Positions 1 to 11,691 of a DNA stretch of 64,000 bases are shown here, piece after piece; positions within the stretch are counted from its first letter, which is position 1, and every line of letters begins with the position of its first letter. This DNA comes from Fratercula arctica (lineage: Eukaryota > Chordata > Aves > Charadriiformes > Alcidae). The translations under genes were made by a program, and so were the position numbers. The stretch is from contig CANTUZ010000002.1 of assembly GCA_947846985.1 (NCBI GenBank), positions 152,515,889-152,579,888 on the forward strand. Direction: 5' to 3'. The notes beneath the pieces were generated by a model. It was not told the DNA's origin and ran no database searches. It saw only the letters and a list, made by a program, of their open reading frames with translations.

Positions 1-3000
1 ACTGTGACCTGCCATGGGGGCACACTGATGCTTCTGGTGTTTCCATTTTGCACTACTTTCTTCTATGACTCGGGGTGGAGCTGTGGGTTGCCTCATTCGT
101 TCGCTAAAGTGGGAGTTGAGTGGCCTGGGCTCAATCTGTGTGACCTTACCCACCTCCCGTTTTCTTGAGCTCATTTTTTTTAGTAGAACAGAGTTCTTTC
201 TCCCACCTTGTCATTTTTTTTTAAATCTGTTTTATACATGAGTGATATGAAAAGTGAAGCCAATGAAGAGAAGGCCATGCCAGAGCGTCTATTTATAGGG
301 CAGTGTACTTACTGAAACATACCCAGTTTGCTCAGGTTTTTAAGCTTTTTGGGGCAGGAACTATCCCTCTGCGTAGCTCTGAATGAGTTCTAAGAGGGTG
401 GCACCCAATTTTGAGTGGGGTCCTTAAGAAGTGATCACTCTTGCTTAAGCAGGGACTCTCACAAGCACGTAGCAGTTGCCGAGGCCATTCAGAAAACATG
501 TAAAATACTTGCGTTTGGGCAACAGCAGCATCGTCTTTCTTAGGAAGAGATTTGAGTGACCAGGGAAAAAGGTGTGAAGTGAGAATACGGAGCCAGGAGG
601 TACCCACTGGGGCAAGGCTGAGTGATGTTTGCCAACCTTGCTGTCTCCTCTGTGCCCTGATAAGTGAGTCCACGGAGCCGGAGAAACCACCATCCTGGCT
701 TTGCATATTCTGATCTCATGTTTCACCTGAAATCATGACTGTGTAAACACACCTTTGCCAAAAGAACGAGGAAAATTCTCACGGCTGCATACTAAAATAA
801 AAAGATAGTTCCTCAAATTCAGCTGCATGTTTGATATTGACTCAAACTGGTCTGAACACACAATGTACCAGGGTGTTGACCCACCAGCCTACTTAGCAGA
901 AACTCCATGTTGTAGTCCAGTTTTGTATTTGTACCTGGCTTACCCCTTGGTACGTGCTAAAAGCTATAAAAACCACATAATGATTTCAGTGGGCTGAGAG
1001 TCAAAAAGGAAACCAAGAACTGAAAAATAGCCATCACAAGGGACTCTGCAAATGAGTCCCATTGGCAGCACTGTAGATGAGAGAGCTTGCATTGTCTCTC
1101 CTTCCCTTTCTCCATGCTGTGCCTGAATAATTTGCAGTAACTGTGACAAATTATCTGATCTCTTAGGGGGTCATGTGGGAACATTAAAAACTGCAAACCA
1201 GCCGGGGTAGAGTGCCCCAACAGGTAAGACTCTGAGTTGTTCCTCGATTTCTCAGCCTGTAGGTGGTTTTGCTGCACACATGGATGGGTTTTTCCTCTGC
1301 AGCCAGGGCATGCCAGAAATGGAGGGGAGTATTTAAGCAATGGCTGAGATTCTCTGGTGATATTATTCCACCAGCTCAGGCTGTTTAAAAAAGCAAACAA
1401 ACCAAAACACAACAAACCACACAAAAGGAGACTACTACAATACCTTGCAAAACCTCTCTAATAAAATCAAGACAAACTTGGTCATGGAAATACTTGTGAA
1501 AAATTTCTAGCATTGATCCTGTCAAAGTGATGACCTTGTGCCCTACCCACTAGGAAAAATCCCTTCCAACTTGCTGCTTTGCTATCAAAAAATGTGACAT
1601 TTGTCCATTTTCTTTAGCTGAACTGAGCTATTACTGACTGAGTAGTTTGCAAGATCTAATGAGAGCTGAACACCATCTGGGACACCTAAATTGGGGCCAA
1701 GTTATCAGGCGTTCAGAAGTGCCAGTGTGGCTATGGTTGAAGATGTTTGCCAGGCCCAAAAGGTAACGTAATCATTTGGAAAGCTTGTTTTGTTAAAAAT
1801 TCATTCCTGAATTGACCGAATCAAAAGTTGCCAGTTCAGAGGCGGCGTTGGTGTTTCCTAACCCAGTCCAGTTGCACAGTCAGGATACAGAGCAGAGAGT
1901 TCACGGGGGGAGCCTTTACCTCCAGGTAAAATCAGATGAGGGGGAGAGTGACACCTTGTATTGGAAAATGGGGCCACACCTGAGAAGTCTTTATCAACCA
2001 TACTGGGAGTTGTTTTAGGGGCTCTGAATTACAGTGTTCGGGGGACTGGGCATTTTAGGGACTGTAGTACCGATGCTGGATGCTGAAGACAGGCTGTCTG
2101 CATCTGGGCCTCTACTGTATTTTGGTTTCTGGAGCTGGTCTGCGATGATGTTAAGGCATCAAGAAGAGAGATGGCTACCTATTACCACTGTAATCTTCTG
2201 TTTAAGACCTGCATGCAGTTTTGAAGCCGAGCCATATGAAGACATCACCATTCTGATCTCATTCTGGTTTGAGACATCAAGGAAGAAAATGAAATAAGGA
2301 GATAATATAAAACCTGCTTTACAAATTATCCCACAGGTATTATGAAGGCGAAGCGGTGCAGATAAAATGCACGGAGCAATTCCAAATCCATTAGCAGCGG
2401 ATGTGCTTAGAAGCCCTGAGTCTATTATGGAAATCTGTGGGCAGCTGGCCATAAATTGCTAAAAAACGCATACTCCAAGCAATGCTGACGAAGCTGAGGC
2501 TGGAATAGTAACAGGGGAGCTGCACAAGGCTCTGGCACTGAGTATTCTCTGTGACTATATACACACATAGAAACAAAGACAAGGCTGGGAAAATCAGAAT
2601 TAATGGCAATTCAACTTATAAAGGAGAAGTTATCATTTCAGAAGTGCTTATAGAAGGAATTAGTCTGTTTAATGCAGAAATTCAAAAAAAGGAGGAAAAT
2701 TATTAAGTATAATCAGGGGCTCAGTCCGACTTGCAGCAAAAGCATTCCAAAGGCATAGTTTGCTTTGCCTTTTCAAGCCTATACTATAGAATAAGATCTA
2801 AACCAATGAAGAAGCATGCGGTGTTATAAATACAATAACTACTTGGTCCTGCAAAAGGGGAGAAGGTATACAAATAATTCTATGGGCAATGTTAACTTTA
2901 AAGCAACTTGTTTGTAGAAAATTGGGTTCAGGGGCAACAGAGGAGGCTAATAAGATGAATTTTGGAAAGGAGAATGAGAGATTACTGTGGCAATGCTGTG

Positions 3001-3770
3001 TGAGGTTTTAAAGCACAAAACACTCCCTCATGCATATGACCAGCTGAGGCTTGGAAGCTTGCCGAGAGGTGGGATTTATATTATGAACACTGCTGAGAAA
3101 ATTATGTATAAACTTGTTTCTGTTGAAGTAAAAAAAGCAAAAGAAGCATCTGCTGACATGTGAGCCTAAAAATGTCACCCCCAGGATTTCAGATTCAATT
3201 TAAGTGAATAAACTTGTTGTGGATTAAATAAAACAACAGAGCATATCTATATGGGATACCAAGAAGTCCAGTTTCTTCCTCTTTTGTAACGCAACACAGC
3301 TGAGGAAGAAAATAAACTGACTTTATCATGTTTTTAACTACAGTTGTGCAGACAACTGTTTGAATGGTTTATACAGAATTTCGTCAGAGAGGGAAACATC
3401 TGTGTCTGAGCTGCATGGGAAGCTGCAGGAATGCAAACGAGGAGAAGAAATTTATTTGATTCACATGGGAGAAATCTGGCCACGTAAAATGCAGTCTCTC
3501 CATGCTGTAAGTAAAAGTGAGAAAGGGACATATGTGAAGCAGAGACGTCCCTTTGTATGATACCTTCAAACCCTTGGGAAGTGCTCATGTAACAGCAGTG
3601 GGGCATCCAGGTACGAGCCTTTGTAAACTACATTTGATTTTGTTAAGTAAAACCAGGTGAAGGGGGTGGTTGAAGCTTTGCCTGTGGAGCAGAAGGATAA
3701 GGTGTCAGTGATCACGCTGCAGGGCAGGTCAGTTTGGTCCATCCTCACATGCGTATTTTGCAAGCATTTT
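1..3770. other. Intergenic, nothing assigned
   Basis: No gene, RNA gene or repeat recognised. Open frames here (for example 957-1424 minus) are short, compositionally random and match no family I know. Confidence 0.6.
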
Positions 3771-3900
3771 TCAAGGCCAGGCTGGATGGGGCTCTGAGCA
3801 GCCTGGTCTAGTGGGAGGTATCCCTGCCCATGGCAGGGGGTTGGAACTAGGTGATCTTTAAGGTCCCTTCCAACCCAAACCATTCTGTGATTCTATGATG
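3771..3900 (+). mobile_element. CR1 LINE, 3' end fragment
   Basis: The last ~130 bp of an avian CR1 in plus orientation: AAGGCCAGGCTGGATGGGG, CTGCCCATGGCAGGGGGTTG, GATCTTTAAGGTCCCTTCC, then AACCCAAACCATTCTGTGATTCTATG. The element is 5'-truncated, as most CR1 copies are. Confidence 0.93.
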
Positions 3901-5494
3901 TCTTTTCTACTTGATGCCAAAATCAAACATTGCAGAGTTCTTGGGTGGCATCAGCTAATATGGTATGGGGAGACTGCATTTGTAGCAAGACTACGGTGGT
4001 CTGATGTTTTAAGCTTGAGGAGAGTATGTGAACAGAAGCTACTCCCTTCATGGTGTTAGTTATTAGATATGTCTTGTTATGCCAGTAAGTGTAATCTTAC
4101 TACCACAAGACTGCAGAGGACTGTTAGGTCTTTTATTTCACTCTTTCCCGGGCCACAGTTGCAAATGTTAAACCTGAACGTGCTAGGAGAGCTCAGGAGG
4201 TTCCCCTGGTAGACGTCCACACCTGCGTGAGCCCTCTAGAAGGGTGTCAGGTCAGCCAAGCTCTCAAAATCCTTCTTTACCTCCATTGACCAAGACGCTC
4301 CAGAAAACTAATTCACAAGTGAACGTTTAGTCTGCAGACATCTGGCATTAGGAGAGATGAATCTTGCCTCTGTCAACCATATTACGTGGATCATGACCTA
4401 GCAAATTGTGTTACTTGCAACACAGCTGCCTTCTCAGAGGAAAGGGGAGAGAAAACAGCAGAAGAAAGACAGGAAATTTGGCAGCAGGTTTAAGTCCCTC
4501 CTATGTGAGTGTTGACCTGTACATGGCTGCCTTCATTTTGCACCTCTTTTTTTAAGGTTTGCAGGTAAGAGGGGAAGTGGATTGTTTTAAGATGGGGGTA
4601 AGCTGATGAGATAAGTGAAGTGAAATGAAAGAGAGCCTCTGTGTCTGCAAAAATGACAGTATTCTGGAGACTGATACTGTATGTGCTTTCAGCAGATTTA
4701 CAAATATTCCTATTGTAAAGGCAATCACTTAGTTGGGAGAGAGAAGATACCAGCGTTGTAGGAATTACAGCATGGGCTACAGAGATAACAGGTCTTCGCC
4801 ATGTTTGTTTCCTGGTGCTTAAACACAGCAAGTCAGGGGGGAAAAAGACAGAGCATTTAAGGCTGTTATGTCAGGGAGTCAGAAATGTGACCGAAGTAGC
4901 ATCACGACTACATAGTAGTCATGGGTCCATGGGTGCTCAGTATCCAAGCATGCAAGGTGCTGAGCACCCGTGGTCCCACTGCAATCACAGCAAGGAGATT
5001 TTGCCGAATAGTCCCGCATGCCCATATACTTCACAGTGGTGCAGCCCTTCTCCTTGGCCTTCCTGTAACTCATGCTGGTACTGGTTCTCAGTTTCCTGTG
5101 GTGGACAAGATGGCTTCATGCTGCTGAGATGGGTAAAGTGCCACAGTGTATGCAGGTACGTCACCTGCTCTCACACACAGCTGCTTGTGGATGGAGGAAC
5201 CAAGTGTCCTGGTGCCCACGTGGCTGCTGTGGGGCTTGGGACAGATGCTGTTGTGGGTGCTGGAGAGTGGGGCCATAGAAGAAGACAGCACTGTGGTGGT
5301 CTCTCTGACTGTGATCTTCTTCCACACCAGTTGCGACTCACATCCTGCAGTTGTGTGACAGATGCCTGCATTTGGAAACATAGGAGATGTCTTCCCTTGT
5401 GGTCTCGCTGCACTAGTGCTAATGGAGGGGGGCGGCCCTTCCTAAAACCCTTGTGGTGGTGGAAGCTGAAGCTTTTCCCCCTCAGAAAGGCTAT
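3901..5494. other. Intergenic, no supported gene
   Basis: Holds the longest chance frame of the window (starting 4815, plus strand, 246 codons), rich in Cys, Trp and His and without a known domain. Frames are open on the other strand over the same stretch, which points to few stop-type triplets and not to selection. Nothing else recognised. Confidence 0.55.
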
Positions 5495-5735
5495 AGGAGA
5501 GCAGGAAAGGTTCAGAGAGGACAGCTTGGTGATCCAAAAGATGGAAAGCAGCTGAGAACAACAGAGTTCTGGGTGTTTCTGAAGATAAAAAGAGATGAGG
5601 GAAGGCATGGTAGAGGTCTATGTAACCTAGAATGGCCTGGGGAGGGGGGTGGACATTATGTTCACTGCCTCTTCCAACACAAGGACTCCAAGCCAACAAA
5701 TTGCACTAAAAGTGTCAAAACAAAAAAATGTTTAG
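5495..5735 (+). mobile_element. Old CR1 LINE fragment, reverse-transcriptase 3' coding part
   Basis: The segment reads like a diverged amniote CR1 in plus sense: GAAAGGTTCAGAGAGGACA, GATCCAAAAGATGGAAAG, GGTAGAGGTCTATGTAA, AATGGCCTGGGGAGG and TGTTCACTGCCTCTTCC, the last being the CR1 'LFTVSSNTRT' coding block. It is much more decayed than the avian-specific copies, so it is probably old. The match is from memory of the family, not an alignment. Confidence 0.7.
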
Positions 5736-8700
5736 TTTAGGCATCAGGTTTAGGCAAGCTGTGGAGCAGGTGGCACTGGGGAGCTGTGGTTGTTAGAGTT
5801 GCTGGGGTGCTTTGCTCTTCCTTCTGCCCCCCCCCCAATTCAGCTGCTACAGACCAAGAAAATCCAACTCTTGGGGTGCTCAGCCCCCTTACCGGGGTTT
5901 CGCAGGAGTGTGCCCTGCCATCATTTCCCAGCAGATATTGTTCTTGCCATAACTGCTGCCACCTCTGCTAACTCAGAGAAAGGAAGCAGGGCCGCATCCT
6001 TACCTCTCTTTCTCTGGAAGGCTTGGACCTCCATCAGACCTCATGCCTGAGCAACTTCTGGTACAAATGTCTCCTGGAGAGGGTGGCCCAGGCTGACGCT
6101 TTGCCCAGGCTGTGGCAGGGCAGAGTTCCTCGCTGGTGTGCTCCAGACTCCCCACCAGCTTCAATTAGGCAGCGTAAGATGTGTGCCTCGGGGGTTTCCT
6201 GTTCAGAAAGCAGAGAGAAAAGGGCCATCAAACTTTTATGGCAGGTTGTAGTTAATTTACATGAGAACTCTCCTTCCATTTCAGTGCATGGAAAATGTTT
6301 TTATAGTAGCTGTGCATGATGTCTGTTCCAAGCCTTTTACATCAATAACCCTCTTTTCAGGACTGAATTTATTCATGAAAACCTGGCAACTTTCTCTGGG
6401 AAGTCTGAACTGCTAGAGAATCCAAATGTGATGATCCATTAATTGTGAATTTAAAAAGCCTTGCTTTAAAAATGTAGTGTATTTGAGACTTTTGTCATCT
6501 GTGCTCCAAATGGAGTAGTTTTACCCTGAATTTGTTCTGTTATATCAACATTACATGGTCCTGTGCTAAGTAGCAACAGCTGAACTGCTTCATCTGTTCA
6601 ACACTGTTGTTGTGTATCTTATGCAAAATGCTTCTACAGAGAGAAACTATGAACAAGTGTTTCCTGCTCATTTTTGCCATTCCACTAATGATTTTAGAGG
6701 CCCTCATGGGTCCCACCCGTTTGCCTTTTCCAAGCACCAGTGTCGTAATTTTTGTAGCTGTAACTTGTCTGGAAACTTGTCCATGCTCTTGGTCACCTGA
6801 GTCACTCTCCTCTGTCCCCTGCCAGGTTCTACTGTCTTCTTTTGGGAGGACTGCCCTGGATATTAGACTGCACAGAACATTAAAACTAGGCGTATAGAGT
6901 GGCATAATACTTTTTGTCACAAAACGAACAAATGATGGATCCTTTGTCTACAAAAGGGACTCTTAGACATGACCACTGCATAAATAAAATGTCCTTGTAA
7001 TGAAATCCTCAAGTGAATTTTCACAATAAACCACTCCATTTGTCTGTCTTTCCCCTTTCCTTCTGAAGTGCATGAGAACCTCTGCCAGCTTTGCATCCGC
7101 CTGGGTGGAGCCCTTTTCCCCATTGCCTCTTCTCCCATTTCTGTCCAGCGATGTGCTTTACCCGGACTGTGCTTCTCCTTGGCATTTCAGCGCTCTACGT
7201 TATGTTACTCAAACCCTCCCTTGCAAGCACAATGTACTGCTCAAACTAATAATGATAACCCTATAATGAAAGCTAGCCCCACCTTTTGGCTACTGTCATC
7301 TGAACTCTCTAAACAACTCACCTCATCAGGGCTTGAGGAAATATTAGTGGGTAAATACTTGTGAGTCACGGTGGTTTCTAGAAGCCACCTGCCCGGGAGG
7401 TGCCTGGGCTCACGTAATCCCTCAGCCCGAGAGCTCTCAGATGAGCATTGCATCGCTGGAGGTGGGGTCAGACCTGTTTCTGCTTCCCCGCGTCCCCCCA
7501 CCCCCAATATGGAAAGACACAACGTCTTTCATGTTTAATCATCAGGTAGCTGTTTTGAAAAAAACGTTCATGAACATTTTTCTTTGAGTTTCTTCGTTCT
7601 TAAGTTATTAGTGTCAATTGATACCAAACCAAATCCCACTGTCAGAGGACAGCAGGAGCCCCACTGTGGATTTCCAATACATTCAATCATTATTGACTGT
7701 TTATACTATAAAAGTCTATAAAAATACCCTGCCATTTTTGTGAGTATGTATTAATCCTAAAATATTGGCAGTGCAGAAGCCTGGTATTGGCACACCTTTC
7801 TTCTTCCTTTCCTCTGCGCAGACAGCACACCGTCACCACAGTCACTGCTTTTCAGCTCACAGTATTTTGCATCCTCCTCTGCCCCCGGGGTGCTCAAGCG
7901 GATCAGACAGACCTCGTTGAACTCCCGGATGACCTCCTCCGGGTCGCTGAAGTGTCCCTCATTTCACTTTAATTCATTTCACTTCCAAACTAAAGCAAAC
8001 CAAATCAAATTACTGTCACAGTAATTCTGAGCATGTGTCTCTGCACAGAGATTAATGCACTTGAATTTGTCTGCTTTAAAAGTTAATTCAGATTAAATTC
8101 CCTGGGCCGCCCCCTGTGCAGCAAAGCCTTCAGTGGTCTCCCACAGAGCCAGGAGACTGGCATCTTCCAGGGAATTAGAGAAATAAAAATACCTAGGGTG
8201 GGATTAATGTTCCTTTATCTCATAAAGCCCCTTTCTAGCCCACGCAGGGCAGTGAGGCACATCTCCGCTGGCCTCCTCTGGACAAGGTACATTAGGAAGT
8301 GCCCTGGAGTGGTGAATCAAGGGCAGCTGGACCCTGCTGGATGTCTGGCACCACGTAAGATGATTCTCACTCCTTAAGGTGGGTCAGTATCCTAAATGTG
8401 AAGCGTAACATAAATGTGATGTGTAACGTAGTGATCAGTGGCGGCTATAACATCCACTGAGCTAACCGTGCTCCAGAAAAATGCCCCAAATAATTATGAA
8501 GTGAAAGAGCTCAGCACTGTGGGAGGCAAAATCTGGGATCTGGACTAACTAAGATTCATCCATAACAGCTTGGAATGGCTTTGCAAAAAATTGAGTTTCC
8601 ATCTTTTGTTTTATTCAAATTGGTTTTCAGGAATCAGCCCTGCAGCATTAACAGCTGAAAACAAGTGTCACACACAATTCCCCTAATCTGCTGTATCACA

Positions 8701-9324
8701 TGCCGAATGGGAACTGTATAAACACAGGCATCTAGTGCCATTAGAGGTGCCAGGGAGCTCAGCCACCCACAAGGGCTGGCAGATGTGGCACAGGATTCAT
8801 AGGGCACCCACACGTTTCTGGAGCAGTGAAGGGAGAATAAGCGGGATGTCCTGAAGCATCATAGATGGCACAGATTGCCCCTGATGAGGCAAAATTTCAC
8901 CATTTGCATCCTTATTTCTGAACCTGGGTCGTCTCCTGTCTCCAGTTGTTGTGCTGATGAGCACCCACCTAGACATATCTAGAGCCCTTCCTCGGACAGC
9001 TGCTAGAAATACTTTGTTGGGAGAAACTTATCTTTGGGCGAAGGAAGGAAGAAACAGCTCTCCTGGTACCTTTACAGGCCTCACAGGGAATCTGTGAATC
9101 TGCAAATCTGCAACAAGTACTTAAAATTATAGTTTCATCAGCATCTGAGCCAACCTGATGGCTCCGTCTTCCCTCCTGTCCTTCCTCCTGCTCCCTGTGG
9201 TGTGACAGCTCTCCCTCCTTTCTTCCTGGCTCCAGGCTCCCTGGTTCCTCCTGCAAGATACTTCCAAATTGTCCACTTGTTTCTGGTGGATTAGTGAGTT
9301 AAACTGGTTCAGAGCATTGTTGCT
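5736..9324. other. Intergenic, apart from relic at 7786-7968
   Basis: A run of ten C residues at 5827-5836 lies inside a longer pyrimidine stretch. Outside the possible minus-strand relic described separately, nothing is recognisable. Confidence 0.55.
7786..7968 (-). pseudogene. Possible coding relic or unassigned exon, minus strand
   Basis: Reading the minus strand from about 7968 down gives NEGHFSDPEEVIREFNEVCL, then IRLSTPGAEEDAKY, in one open frame with GC-rich, codon-like composition (several CpG) unlike the AT-rich flanks. An in-frame TGA lies just before it (about 7971). A GT that could be a donor (AGAAAG|GTGTGC) lies near 7792 and a weak AG precedes CGACCCGG near 7949. I cannot name the family. 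It may be a single exon of an unseen gene, a retrocopy fragment, or chance. Confidence 0.25.
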
Positions 9325-9612
9325 AGAATCGCAGAATCGTAGGGTTGGAAGGGACCTCTGAAGATCATCTAGTCCAACCCCCTTCTGGAGCTGGTTCCCC
9401 TACAGCAGGTTGCACAGGAATGCATCCAGGTGGGTTTTGAATGTCTCCAGAGACAGAGACTCCACCACCTCTCTGGGCAGCCTGTTCCAGTGCTCTGCCA
9501 CCCTCAAAGTAAAGAAGTTCCTCCTCATGTTTAGGTGGAACTTCCTATGCTCAAGTTTGTGCCTGTTACCTCTTGTCTTGTTGCTGGGCAATAGTTGGTG
9601 TAACATAAGCAT
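9325..9612 (-). mobile_element. CR1 LINE, 3' part, antisense
   Basis: Starts AGAATCGCAGAATCGTAGGG and GTTGGAAGGGACCTCTG, the reverse complement of the CR1 3' end. On the minus strand 9612-9400 it keeps an open 70-codon frame with [20 protein letters not shown] and [18 protein letters not shown], the C-terminal end of CR1 ORF2 (pol). This is a LINE remnant and not a host gene. Confidence 0.93.
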
Positions 9613-10680
9613 CAGGAACAGGGCTGAGAGCAGAAGAGGGGATTGGTAGAGGGCAGTGACGCCCCCATCCCTTCTCAGCAGCAGTGAGATGTTAAATTGG
9701 CTGGGATTGCTGCCTGAAACACTGCCGATGATAAATGTCTAAACTAGACGGTACGAAGGTATCTCTGTGTGTTTTCCTTAGCATCTAGAACATCTGTGCT
9801 GATTAGCCAAGTGCTAAAAGAGCAATAAAACTTAAAATAAATAAATAAATAAAAAATTCCAACAAGTGTTGATGCCCTTTATTGTGTCATCTGACACAAA
9901 CCGTTTTTAACCAAGATGGAGAGCAGTTTCTGTTTAGAAAGATCCCAACTAACCTTCATGACATAAGACATTCCTCTTGCCAGTATATCAGGCTTTTCTT
10001 TTCTTCCCCATTTGCTCCTCAACTCAACTCTTTGCCAATGCTTGAACGTGAAACGCAAAGCTACTGAACCGAGTAGCAAAATGACTGCGTATGTGGCATA
10101 CTGCACAGGGAGCCACGTCTCCTCTTTTTGTGCTAATTGCATTAATTGCAGTAGTTTGTTTCTCCTCTTGTGTGAAAGGCATTTTTTAATACACAAACCA
10201 GGTCTGCTTTTGCAGAACTGTGCAGCACAGTGAAGCATGCATGTATTTTTGATATGAGAGATGAAATGGTCAGCTAGTTAGCACCCTCTGTATTTGGTCA
10301 GCAGGTTGACGTTCAGTGAGTTTAATTAGGTTAAGCAAGACCTTGCCCAAAATATGCCTGTGCTTTTCCCTGAAGTTTACATTTGTATTGCTCCAAGAAC
10401 TAACAGAAATGTTTCATTTGCTGTATTGCTGTGACACTGTAGTGCATCATTTGCTGTATGAATAATTTGAAAATATTACACTATGCTTGCAAATGCCCCA
10501 GGGAAGTAAGGAACTGGAATCATTCCCATATTGCAGCTGCACAAGCTGTAGTTCAGAGACGACGCATGACTTGGTGGTCACAGTAACATCCACGTTGCTA
10601 CGGGGAGCAGATTTCATCCCCAACCTGTCCTGTAAATCCCGATATATCTGCACACACCATTACCAGTATCAGGATATAGG
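9613..10680. other. Intergenic, nothing assigned
   Basis: AT-rich unique-looking sequence with one short AAAT repeat. No gene signal. Confidence 0.6.
9831..9856. repeat. Short (AAAT)n tract
   Basis: TTAAAATAAATAAATAAATA followed by AAAAAATT. Simple A/T repeat. Confidence 0.85.
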
Positions 10681-10921
10681 ATCATAGGACAGGACCGCAG
10701 GAGAAATGAGGTTGTAAGGGCTGCTGGGAGGTCTTCAGTTGAATCTCTTGCTCTGAGCAGGGTCAGCCACGAGCACAGATCAGGTTGCTCAGGGCTTTGT
10801 CCAACCAGGTATTGAGAATCTGCAAGGACAGAGACTGTACAGCCTCACTGAGCAGCTTGTTCTCATGCTGGACTCTCCTCATCATGAAAATATTTTTTTT
10901 TTTTGTATATCCAGGACATAT
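10681..10921 (-). mobile_element. CR1 LINE, 3' part, antisense, older subfamily
   Basis: Reads as reverse-complement CR1 of an older avian subfamily: CAGGAGAAATGAGGTTGTAA, GGCTGCTGGGAGGTCTTCAG, CAGGTTGCTCAGGGCTTTGT, AAGGACAGAGACTGTACAGC. It ends in a T-rich stretch near 10890-10902. The right border is unclear. Confidence 0.85.
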
Positions 10922-11646
10922 AGAGAGCAATATACCTGAACTCTGGAGGGAACTAAACTCCTGAGCTTTTTGTTGTGCCTATCCACTCCACCAGCCTCTG
11001 TTGTCTTGGCCAAACTCCCATTGATTTCATTGGGATACTTGTACACTGGGAGAGTAGTCTGGACCGGCAAGTGTGGAGAGGGTCTGTGCGTCTGGAGAAG
11101 GAGCAGAAATAGTATTAACGGTGCAGCAAATACCTGACTTGCATGAAGCCCTGTGAAGGGAAATGCATACCCCTTTTTGGCGTAGTCGCACCCCAGAACA
11201 GCAGACTGTTGTGTTTCTGGAACTGTTCTATGAGCCAAAATGATGGCTGAGCCATAAGCTGGTTCCACCTGACCGCAGCTTCAGAGAGAACCCACTCATG
11301 GCAGGAGGAGGAAAAAGTGTCCATAAAGAAGCACTAATGAGCCAAACCCACCGAGTTGTGCAAGGCTTCACTAAGCAGCTAATTGCACTTGTACACTTCA
11401 GTGCTCTGGGAAACCTTATCTGGAATAAGAGTCATGAATATCATTAAGCATTTAAATAGCCTCACCCTACTGTGGCAGATATCTTGGTGAGTTAATCATA
11501 AATACAGGCAGCCAAGGCAAGAAGAGTGGTGTCTTGCAGGTGCTGGATGAGTTGCTGAAGGCCATTTTGACACAAGACAACAGGAAAGCATAGGAGATGG
11601 AGGGAAAAAAGCCAAGGTAATGCCTCTTCTATTTTTCCGTTTTGGT

Positions 11647-11691
11647 TTTTTTTTTTTTTTTGTGTTTTTTTTTTGTTTTGTTTTTGTTTTG
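11647..11691. repeat. T-rich low-complexity tract
   Basis: T-runs broken by single G residues (TTTTGTGTTTTTT, TTTTGTTTTGTTTTTG). Possibly the poly(A) remnant of an old minus-strand insertion, but no element is recognisable beside it. Confidence 0.9.

Noticed and set aside
4815..5555. 246-codon plus-strand ORF as a gene
   Set aside because: No domain, no family resemblance, biased Cys/Trp/His content, and its 3' end runs into an old CR1 fragment (from about 5495).
9400..9612. 70-codon minus-strand ORF as a host gene
   Set aside because: It is the C-terminal end of CR1 ORF2 ([17 protein letters not shown] text).
11019..11036. CCCATTGATTTCATTGGG as a regulatory palindrome
   Set aside because: The match to its own reverse complement is incomplete, and the phrase is common in old amniote interspersed repeats.
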